NCBI GenBank assembly: GCA_023228925.1
Contig: JALOAF010000041.1
Span: 1 to 5,231, forward strand
Length of the DNA stretch: 5,231 bases
Reading direction: 5' to 3'
DNA from: Candidatus Absconditabacterales bacterium
GTDB taxonomy: Bacteria > Patescibacteriota > Gracilibacteria > Absconditabacterales > Absconditicoccaceae
In this document: piece by piece, positions 1 through 5,231 of the stretch
Layout of the letters: every line of letters starts with the position of its first letter
Numbering within the stretch: position 1 is the first letter of the stretch
The notes under the pieces: generated by a model
The model's database searches: none
Told to the model about the DNA's origin: nothing
What the model saw: the letters and a program-made list of their open reading frames with translations, nothing else
Program-made: the position numbers and the translations under genes

Positions 1-62
1 GTGGTGAGATGGGGAAAAGCTTTAAATCTATTTCACACAAAAAATTTTAATAAAGCGATGTC

Positions 63-97
63 ATCCCGGTGTGATTCTTAGCCGGGATCTCGTTTTT
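63..97. repeat. GC-rich palindromic hairpin, possible terminator
   Basis: ATCCCGG (63-69) and CCGGGAT (82-88) form a perfect 7-bp stem around a 12-nt loop. It is the most GC-rich patch in an otherwise AT-rich window. A run of five T begins five bases after the stem (93-97), so on the + strand it could act as a weak intrinsic terminator for an upstream gene. The ATCCCGG...CCGGGAT core is typical of dispersed intergenic palindromic repeats in several low-GC bacterial genomes. Only one copy lies in this window, so its repeat nature is inferred. The gap between stem and T run argues against an efficient terminator. Confidence 0.5.
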
Positions 98-158
98 ATT
101 ATTAGTTAAAGAGTATATAGATTTAAAAACTAGAGCAACACTCAAAATCTTTGGCGAA

Positions 159-171
159 GTCATAACATGAC
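159..171. repeat. Short dyad GTCAT-AAC-ATGAC
   Basis: This is a perfect 5-bp inverted repeat with a 3-nt centre. Its right arm extended (ATGACA, 167-172) is also the inverse of TGTCAT at 204-209, so the same hexamer recurs in this leader. It lies about 100 bases upstream of the proposed promoter of the protease operon and could be a regulator site. The symmetry is short enough to arise by chance in AT-rich DNA. Confidence 0.2.
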
Positions 172-183
172 AGGCTAAACATC

Positions 184-198
184 TTTATCACAGATAAA
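184..198. repeat. Short dyad TTTATC-ACA-GATAAA
   Basis: This is a perfect 6-bp inverted repeat around a 3-nt centre, its centre 26 bases downstream of the centre of the dyad at 159-171. Palindromes of this size are compatible with a dimeric regulator site upstream of the protease operon. No known operator consensus is matched, and chance is plausible given the base composition. Confidence 0.2.
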
Positions 199-273
199 TA
201 TCTTGTCATAAACAAAAATCATCTTTCAGGTTAGCGGTAATTTCTTTTATTGATAATATGAGTATTGTTTTTT

Positions 274-303
274 TTGATATAAAACATAGCAATAATGTAT
301 AAT
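274..303 (+). promoter_or_regulatory. Sigma70-like promoter for the protease operon
   Basis: TTGATA (274-279) matches the -35 consensus at five of six bases. TATAAT (298-303) is a perfect -10 hexamer, and the spacer is 18 nt. Transcription would be expected to start about seven bases past the -10, at or very near 310, which is the A of an ATG. This is the best promoter-like pair in the upstream region. It argues that the ATG at 295, which lies upstream of this -10, is not the true start. AT-rich DNA produces such matches by chance, so this remains a prediction. Confidence 0.45.
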
Positions 304-309
304 TTGCAC

Positions 310-2952
310 ATGAAAAGTCTGTATACTAAAATTCTTATATTGATATATGTATTTTCATTTACAATTTATTCAATACCACCTCCAAGAGAATTAACCAAAG
401 AAAGCATTGAAAAATACAATGAATTACGAAAAATAATGTCAATAAAATCAAAAACTACTAAATCCCTAAATGCAAATTACTCACCAGCTCTTAATAAAGC
501 TCCAGTTCCAAGATTTAACTGGAATGGTACTGTAAAACTTATAGTAATCCCAATGCAGTTTACTGATGTCACATTTAGTGAGGCTACTCCCGAACAGACA
601 AAATCTAAAATTAGAGATGGACTTTTTGGCGCAGGAGAGAATTCTCTTGCTTCATTTTATAATGCATCTTCTTATAGGAAGATGAATGTTGAAGAGCTTA
701 TAATCACTGATATTGTCACTTCGGCTCATGAAATGTCATATTATGGCAATGCTTTGGATGATTCAGCTGGTGGTACTTTACCGGTCGAAGCATTAAATCT
801 TGCGTATACAAATGATGCTGATTTTAGGATAATTGCAGATAATCCACAGAATTACGGTAATGGTGATGAGTATATTCATGGAGTTGAAGCTCTTAATATG
901 GGAAAGACTTTAAATGATATTGACAATATATTTTTAATGATAATTCACGCTGGCGGTGCTCAGGAAAATACAGGAAGTAATTCTGATATATGGTCTCATC
1001 AGTGGATTATCAATGGGAATTTAGAAAACCCTTATGGAGAAAATAAAGAATTGCCTTCAGAATATATATTTGGTTATAAAGTTGGTAATTCAACATTTTA
1101 TTCATATTCGACTTTTGCTGAATTTAACACTAATGAAGGATCACCAATCTCAATAGCCTGTCATGAGTTTGCTCATCAACTTGGAGCTTCTGATTTTTAT
1201 GGTGCTACTTCTGATCATGGAACAGGTAGATGGTCTTTAATGGATAGCGGAGTATGGAATGGATATTATGCAAAACAACCTATAACAGAATGGTGGGGTA
1301 GTGATTTTGATGGTTATCATAAAGAACTTTTTGGTTGGATTGAAGCTGTTGAGATGAATACACTTCCAAATGATACCAATGAAATTACAGTAAAATCAAT
1401 TTCTGATCTTTCAAATTTAAACGATTCAAATAAAATCTATAAATTTATTGTAAATGATGATAAATCTGAATATTTTCTTTTTTATGTTAAAGAAAAAACA
1501 CATTATGATAGATTTTTATTTTTAAGTGATACTGAAGAAAGCGGTCTTAGTATTCTTCATATCGATGAAAATATTAAATATACTGATGATAAAATATACC
1601 TTGATAATACTAGCTTTTATGATGAAAACTATAATAATAATCATATGGCAGCATGGCTTGTTCGAGCAAATAACAATGTAAGTAGCACTTCTGGAAGAAA
1701 AGATCTTTTTCCTTATGACCCTCTTTTTGAAAATAAAACACAGGATTTTACTCCTTCATCTTCTCCATCAAGCTATGGTTATTATTCTCTAAATGCTCCT
1801 ATTATAAAAGATATTTCAAGAAATTCAGCTAATTCTGATATAAGTTTTAAGTTTATTAACAAAAAGACATGGACAGTCAGTTTAGCTTCAAATCCTTTTG
1901 ATAGTAAATTTATACATTTGTATGCAAGACCAAATTATAATCCTTTAAATGATTCTGTTGAAATAATATTAGATTTTAATTCTACAAATTATAATATCCC
2001 TCTTAAATCTCAAAAAACTACTTTTTCAGTTCCAAAAGCAGATATATCAACTTCTATAACAAAATATATACTTTGGTCTGGAGAGCAGAGATTATCAGAA
2101 CTTCCTGAGGGTAGTTTTAATATTGTAGTAAATGAATATAATTCTTCTGGTTCTGTTGTTAATACTGTTAATTCTACAAGTGATTTTTCAAGTAATAGTA
2201 TTCCATTTTATACAATATCTAAGAATATAGAAAACAATGGTTTTTCATTAAATAGTCCTTCTAATATGTTATATACAGAAGAAATTATACAAAAAACTTC
2301 TGAACTTGAACCTTTATATGTTATAAAAGGTTTTTCAGAAGAAATTCCGCAAATTACATATAAAAATTCAGATTTTGTTTTTCTTGTACAACAAGAGGGA
2401 GTATGGAAAAATCAGGAAATTAAAACCACAAATTTTACAGCTGGAATTTTTAAAGATTTGGAAAAACCTCAAATTACAATAATAAATCCGAGAGAATTTA
2501 AAGTAAATGATAAATATTCGGGAGTTAAAGATGTTATAGCTTATGGAATATCAGGGAAAAGTTACAATATTTTAGAGAATAATAAAAATTATTTTATTTC
2601 AAAAGCTCCTGAAGAAGATATTCTTATAGAAGCTACTGATTATAGCTCTAATAAAACTTCAACTTTTTTAAAAAAAGCTCCATCAAGTTTTACTTCAATA
2701 GATATTTATCCAGTTCCAGCAGATTTATTTTTAAACATAAAGTACAATATAACTTCAGTTTCTAATGTAAATATTGATATTCTTGATGTTAATGGAAAAA
2801 AAATTCAAAGTATTAAAGATCCTACAGGTAGTGGTTTTTATTCATGGGATATGACTGATAAGAGAGGTAATAATGTATCAAATGGAGTTTATTATATAAG
2901 ATTATTTAATGGTAATGAAGAAATCATAAAAAAGGCAGTTGTAATTAAATGA
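310..2952 (+). CDS. Secreted M6-type (immune inhibitor A-like) zinc metalloprotease with FlgD/T9SS-like C-terminal domain
   Basis: Predicted secreted zinc endopeptidase. Residues are numbered from the first in-frame ATG at 295; I prefer the ATG at 310 (residue 6) because it begins a clean signal peptide, MKSLYTKILI..., with cleavage near Ser26, and because a -10 element overlaps the earlier start. A short propeptide-like stretch follows. The M6 catalytic region starts near Val80 (VKLIVIPMQF) and carries HEFAHQLGASD at 290-300: zinc-binding His290 and His294, catalytic Glu291, and Asp300 in the third-ligand position. The Met-turn is at SLMDSG (Met316). M6-typical downstream blocks are ILHIDE (near 422) and DLFPYDP (from 470), so the domain runs to about 522. 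Ig-like beta-rich segments follow (about 526-640 and 723-795). The C-terminal domain (802-885) has YPVPAD, ILDVNGKKI, WDMTDKRG and NGVYYIRL, then KKAVVIK, a mixture of FlgD-like Ig and type A T9SS sorting features. No clear Shine-Dalgarno is seen. Family assignment is firm; substrate and final location are unknown. Confidence 0.92.
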   Translation: MKSLYTKILILIYVFSFTIYSIPPPRELTKESIEKYNELRKIMSIKSKTTKSLNANYSPALNKAPVPRFNWNGTVKLIVIPMQFTDVTFSEATPEQTKSKIRDGLFGAGENSLASFYNASSYRKMNVEELIITDIVTSAHEMSYYGNALDDSAGGTLPVEALNLAYTNDADFRIIADNPQNYGNGDEYIHGVEALNMGKTLNDIDNIFLMIIHAGGAQENTGSNSDIWSHQWIINGNLENPYGENKELPSEYIFGYKVGNSTFYSYSTFAEFNTNEGSPISIACHEFAHQLGASDFYGATSDHGTGRWSLMDSGVWNGYYAKQPITEWWGSDFDGYHKELFGWIEAVEMNTLPNDTNEITVKSISDLSNLNDSNKIYKFIVNDDKSEYFLFYVKEKTHYDRFLFLSDTEESGLSILHIDENIKYTDDKIYLDNTSFYDENYNNNHMAAWLVRANNNVSSTSGRKDLFPYDPLFENKTQDFTPSSSPSSYGYYSLNAPIIKDISRNSANSDISFKFINKKTWTVSLASNPFDSKFIHLYARPNYNPLNDSVEIILDFNSTNYNIPLKSQKTTFSVPKADISTSITKYILWSGEQRLSELPEGSFNIVVNEYNSSGSVVNTVNSTSDFSSNSIPFYTISKNIENNGFSLNSPSNMLYTEEIIQKTSELEPLYVIKGFSEEIPQITYKNSDFVFLVQQEGVWKNQEIKTTNFTAGIFKDLEKPQITIINPREFKVNDKYSGVKDVIAYGISGKSYNILENNKNYFISKAPEEDILIEATDYSSNKTSTFLKKAPSSFTSIDIYPVPADLFLNIKYNITSVSNVNIDILDVNGKKIQSIKDPTGSGFYSWDMTDKRGNNVSNGVYYIRLFNGNEEIIKKAVVIK

Positions 2953-3878
2953 AAATAAATATTTTATTAATCAACATATTGATAACTTTATTGTTTTTAC
3001 ACGGTTGTGGAAGTTCTTCAAGTACAACTGTAATAACACCTCCTTCTGTAAACGAACATGAAATAAATGGTAATGTTTCAGGAATAACGACAGGTGATAA
3101 CATTTTTAATTCTCAATTTTATACAGATAAATTTAACTCTTTTTTGACAGATGCAAGAGGAGATTTTACTTTTTTTTATGATTTAATAGGAAACAATTAT
3201 ATTTCTTTTTATCAAAATACTGGGTTGAGAGTTAGTTTTTTTGTTGATTCTCTTATATCATCTAATAACAACTATAAAATATTTGTAAATAATGAAAATT
3301 ATTTTTTTGTTAATAAATTATTTACTTCAGATCAAAACAATATAATTCGTATTTTACTTAATTATTTTTTAAATAATGAATTTAATACAGCTGAAATAGA
3401 AGCTAATAACTATATTTCACAAGCTACTTTGATGGATGAATATAAAAAGACTTTATATATTTTAAGAGATTTTGCGATTATAAATCAGGATTTTTCAAGA
3501 ATAGCTGATATAAATACAACTTTATACTATAGTGCAAGTGTTTCAAGTTCAAATTATATATCTGCAAGAGAAATATACGGTGGTATTCTTTATTGTATAA
3601 AATCTCTTCTTTATACGAAAGATTCATATAGTATTCAAAATTCTATAAATTTCCTTGAAAAAATTAGACTTGATGAGTTAAATATTACAAATAATACTTC
3701 TAAAATAATTAAATTTACATCAGATGATTTAAAATCACTTCTTCTTCTTGGTTATATTTATAAAGAAGATTCATTGAATATTGAAAAATTCAGAAGTTTC
3801 AATACTCAGGATACAGGTTCTTTTTCTTTTCAAATCAGAGAATTATTAGATAATCTTGGTTTTCTTAGAGAAAATTGA
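2949..3878 (+). CDS. Lipoprotein of unknown function, coupled to the M6 protease
   Basis: I do not recognise this 309-residue protein beyond its export signal. It begins with a lipoprotein signal peptide: Lys2, a hydrophobic core (ILLINILITLLF) and a lipobox LHGC whose Cys20 would be lipidated. A low-complexity GSSSSTT linker follows. Residues about 38-110 look beta-rich (INGNVSG, DARGDFTFF), resembling the small beta-sandwich domains often found in surface lipoproteins. From about 128 to the end the protein looks alpha-helical, with repeated Leu/Ile/Tyr heptad-like spacing that could be TPR-like, though no TPR consensus is clear. The start codon overlaps the protease stop by 4 bp (ATGA) and the nearest purine-rich AAAGG is too distant, so translation is probably coupled to the protease. 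It could anchor, chaperone or inhibit the protease, or be its substrate; the sequence does not decide. It is Asn-, Ser- and Tyr-rich. Confidence 0.85.
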   Translation: MKINILLINILITLLFLHGCGSSSSTTVITPPSVNEHEINGNVSGITTGDNIFNSQFYTDKFNSFLTDARGDFTFFYDLIGNNYISFYQNTGLRVSFFVDSLISSNNNYKIFVNNENYFFVNKLFTSDQNNIIRILLNYFLNNEFNTAEIEANNYISQATLMDEYKKTLYILRDFAIINQDFSRIADINTTLYYSASVSSSNYISAREIYGGILYCIKSLLYTKDSYSIQNSINFLEKIRLDELNITNNTSKIIKFTSDDLKSLLLLGYIYKEDSLNIEKFRSFNTQDTGSFSFQIRELLDNLGFLREN

Positions 3879-3892
3879 ATCCTTTGATTAAA

Positions 3893-3921
3893 TTGACTAT
3901 AATTCTTTTCAATTGTAATAT
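3893..3921 (+). promoter_or_regulatory. Sigma70-like promoter for the aminotransferase
   Basis: TTGACT (3893-3898, five of six -35 bases) is followed after a 17-nt spacer by TAATAT (3916-3921) as the -10. Transcription would begin near 3928 and leave an untranslated leader of about 43 nt before the ATG at 3971. A second -10-like hexamer, TATACT (3933-3938), lies downstream but lacks a well-spaced -35. The 92-bp gap before the aminotransferase and this promoter suggest it is transcribed separately from the protease-lipoprotein pair, although no strong terminator separates them. Confidence 0.5.
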
Positions 3922-3959
3922 TATATCTGTTGTATACTAATAAATAAAAATAGATTGAT

Positions 3960-3965
3960 AGGGAG
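3960..3965 (+). promoter_or_regulatory. Ribosome binding site of the aminotransferase gene
   Basis: AGGGAG ends five bases before the ATG at 3971 and is a good Shine-Dalgarno match. It fixes the start codon. It also shows that this organism uses Shine-Dalgarno initiation, which makes its absence ahead of the protease gene notable. Confidence 0.75.
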
Positions 3966-3970
3966 TATTT

Positions 3971-5149
3971 ATGTTTAACAGAAATGTTTTAGGTGTTGGT
4001 GCTTCTGCTACTATTATGGTTGCTGATAAGGCTAGAGAGTTAAAAGAAAAGGGTATTGATGTAATTAGTTTTGCTTTAGGTGAGCCTGATTTTGATACAC
4101 CTGAGATAATTAAAAATTATGCAAAAGAAGCTTTAGATAAAGGTTTTACAAAATATACAGATTTGAAGGGTATTAAACCTCTTAGAGATAAAATTTGTGA
4201 AAAACTAAAAAATGATAATAATATAGATTATTCTCCAGATGAGATAATTGTTTCAAACGGTGCAAAGCATGCTCTTTTTAATGCTTTATATGCTCTAGTA
4301 AATCCTGGAGAAGAGGTTATTATAATCACTCCTGCTTGGGTAAGCTATGTTGAACAGGTTAAGCTTGTTGGCGGAATTCCTATTAATATTGATAGTAATG
4401 AAGATTATTCATTACCTTTAGATAAAATAAAAAAAGCTATTAATTCTAATACAAAAGCGATTATGATTAATTCACCATGTAATCCTACTGGTAGTGTTTA
4501 TTCAGAAGATGAGTTAAGAAAACTTGCTGCAATTGTACTTGAACATAAAGATGTTTATGTTATTTCTGATGAAATATATGAAAAGATTATTTACTTACCT
4601 AATAAACATTTTTCTATTGCTTCTGTTTCTGAAGGAATGAAAGAAAAAACTATTGTTATAAATGGTTTTTCTAAAGCTTATGCTATGACTGGCTGGAGAA
4701 TGGGTTATTCTGCTTCTTCTAAAGAAATTGCAAAACTTATTGCAAGAATTCAATCTCATATGACTTCTTGTCCTAATTCAATTAGTCAATATAGTTGCGT
4801 TAGAGCTTTGGATATTGATAGTAAAATTCTTGATGATATGGTTGTTAAGTTTGAAAAAAGAAAAAAGATTATTTTTGATTGGGTTAAAAAACATACTGAT
4901 GATATTAAAGTTGTTGAACCTCAGGGTGCTTTTTATTTCTTTTTTGATTTTTCAAAATTTATGGGTGGTAAAATAAAAAATTCTCTTGATATGTCGATGT
5001 ATCTACTTGAAAAACATAATATAGCTTTGACTGCGGGAAGTGCTTTTTTTAAAGAAAATTTTTTGAGAATGTCTTATGCTGCGAGTGAAAAAAACATTAT
5101 TGAAGGTTTAAATAGACTTGAAAAAGCTATTCAAGAACTTAAAAAATAA
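3971..5149 (+). CDS. aspC: Aspartate aminotransferase, PLP-dependent class I (subgroup I-beta)
   Basis: Cytosolic PLP enzyme expected to interconvert aspartate and 2-oxoglutarate with oxaloacetate and glutamate, linking the TCA intermediates to amino acid synthesis. The 392 residues are the usual full length. Visible motifs in order are SAT (Ser12, Thr14), LGEPDFDTP (36-44), TKYTDLKGI, SNGAKHALFN (Lys99), PAWVSY (Trp123, ring stacking), NSPCNPTG (Asn171), SDEIYE (Asp200, pairs with the PLP ring nitrogen; Tyr203), SKAYAMTGWRMGY (Lys235, the Schiff-base lysine; Arg243, phosphate contact) and LRMSYA (Arg366, substrate alpha-carboxylate). Aligned from memory with the Thermus enzyme, Thr14 and Lys99 fall at positions that recognise the substrate's distal acidic group, which supports aspartate or a similar dicarboxylic substrate. 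The same residues occur in prephenate aminotransferases, so that activity is not excluded. The gene has its own promoter-like element and a strong ribosome binding site, and it is followed closely by a phosphatase gene. The symbol reflects the general family name. Confidence 0.95.
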   Translation: MFNRNVLGVGASATIMVADKARELKEKGIDVISFALGEPDFDTPEIIKNYAKEALDKGFTKYTDLKGIKPLRDKICEKLKNDNNIDYSPDEIIVSNGAKHALFNALYALVNPGEEVIIITPAWVSYVEQVKLVGGIPINIDSNEDYSLPLDKIKKAINSNTKAIMINSPCNPTGSVYSEDELRKLAAIVLEHKDVYVISDEIYEKIIYLPNKHFSIASVSEGMKEKTIVINGFSKAYAMTGWRMGYSASSKEIAKLIARIQSHMTSCPNSISQYSCVRALDIDSKILDDMVVKFEKRKKIIFDWVKKHTDDIKVVEPQGAFYFFFDFSKFMGGKIKNSLDMSMYLLEKHNIALTAGSAFFKENFLRMSYAASEKNIIEGLNRLEKAIQELKK

Positions 5150-5160
5150 TAATTTAAAAT

Positions 5161-5164
5161 GAGG
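5161..5164 (+). promoter_or_regulatory. Ribosome binding site supporting a TTG start
   Basis: GAGG lies seven bases upstream of TTG at 5172-5174. No ATG or GTG in the phosphatase frame lies between the aminotransferase stop and the conserved SDIGRIR motif. The ATG at 5159 is in another frame and reaches a TGA after seven codons. The spacing therefore selects TTG as the initiator. Confidence 0.6.
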
Positions 5165-5171
5165 TTTTATT

Positions 5172-5231
5172 TTGAAAATTGATTTTTATGCTTTGAGTGA
5201 TATTGGTAGGATTAGAAAGGAAAATCAGGAT
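5172..5231 (+). CDS. PP2C-family Ser/Thr protein phosphatase, N-terminal fragment
   Basis: Only the first 20 codons are present; the gene runs off the window end. With TTG read as Met, the peptide is MKIDFYALSDIGRIRKENQD. The SDIGRIRKENQD segment matches the first conserved motif of bacterial PP2C (Stp/PrpC-type) phosphatases, S-D-x-G-x-x-R-x-x-N-x-D. In that family the two Asp residues are in the region that contributes to metal and substrate phosphate handling. Such enzymes are metal-dependent and remove phosphate from Ser/Thr-phosphorylated proteins, often reversing a Hanks-type kinase encoded nearby. The gene begins 22 bp after the aminotransferase stop with no promoter or terminator between, so it is probably in the same operon. 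The motif is distinctive, but a 20-residue fragment cannot show whether other domains follow. Confidence 0.75.
   Translation, partial: MKIDFYALSDIGRIRKENQD

Larger units (their letters stand above)
1..294. other. Intergenic region upstream of the protease operon
   Basis: No complete gene is visible here. One + strand frame is open from the window edge to a TAA at 48-50, and another to a TAG at 79-81. Either could be the tail of an upstream gene, but both are too short to identify. The first would end just before the GC-rich hairpin at 63-88, which would suit a gene-terminator arrangement. The rest is AT-rich and holds two short dyads (159-171 and 184-198), an 8-base T run at 268-275 and a promoter-like pair entering the next gene. 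I see no tRNA, riboswitch or CRISPR structure. Confidence 0.6.

Noticed and set aside
3..50. Open + strand frame from the window edge ending at TAA 48-50, a possible C-terminal tail of an upstream gene.
   Set aside because: Only 15 codons are visible and no motif is recognisable. A second frame is also open to 81, so reading frame cannot be assigned. The hairpin just after it is suggestive but not enough for a gene call.
295..309. The ATG at 295 as the protease start.
   Set aside because: It adds MYNLH ahead of a complete signal peptide, has no Shine-Dalgarno, and lies upstream of the perfect TATAAT at 298-303. It cannot be excluded if transcription begins further upstream.
3330..3850. TPR repeats in the lipoprotein.
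   Set aside because: The region looks helical, but I cannot see the regular 34-residue pattern or the consensus small residues, so I did not assign a TPR domain.
3891..3914. Inverted repeat AATTGA...TCAATT as a terminator after the lipoprotein gene.
   Set aside because: The stem is six AT-rich pairs with a 12-nt loop and no following T run, and it overlaps the proposed aminotransferase promoter. It is too weak to call.
5159..5182. ATG at 5159 as the start of the downstream gene.
   Set aside because: It is out of frame with the PP2C motif and meets a TGA after seven codons. TTG at 5172 behind GAGG fits better.
1..5231. CRISPR array, tRNA or rRNA gene, insertion sequence or defence system.
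   Set aside because: No regularly spaced repeats, cloverleaf sequence, transposase motifs or nuclease-type defence domains are visible on either strand.

Overview
This 5.2 kb window comes from a strongly AT-rich bacterium. Third codon positions are mostly A or T, and AGA is the dominant arginine codon. The lipobox-bearing lipoprotein and the large secreted protease with a FlgD/T9SS-like C-terminal domain point to a Gram-negative host. The sequence does not allow a firm taxonomic call. Elusimicrobiota/Endomicrobium-like, Bacteroidota-like or spirochaete-like low-GC lineages are all possible, and this is inference only. All recognisable genes lie on the + strand.

Region 1 (1-309) holds no convincing complete gene. 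It contains a GC-rich hairpin (63-88, followed by a short T run) that looks like an intergenic palindromic repeat and may act as a terminator for a gene lying upstream. It also has two short AT-rich dyads and a well-spaced promoter-like pair (274-303) just before the first gene.

Region 2 (about 310-3878) is a two-gene unit. The first gene encodes a secreted M6-type (immune inhibitor A-like) zinc metalloprotease with an HExxHxxGxxD site, a Met-turn, Ig-like domains and a C-terminal FlgD/T9SS-like domain. The second, overlapping it by 4 bp (ATGA), encodes a lipoprotein of unknown function. The overlap implies co-transcription and translational coupling, so the lipoprotein may be a surface or periplasmic partner of the protease. 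Neither gene has a clear Shine-Dalgarno sequence, and the first may be translated from a leaderless mRNA.

Region 3 (3879-5231) is housekeeping in character. A sigma70-like promoter and a strong GGGAG ribosome binding site precede a complete class I (subgroup I-beta) aspartate aminotransferase. After a 22 bp gap comes the start of a PP2C-type Ser/Thr phosphatase, cut by the window end and apparently starting at TTG behind a GAGG site. The most unusual observations are the protease-lipoprotein pair, the candidate leaderless promoter, and a tandem slippery sequence just ahead of the protease's C-terminal domain.
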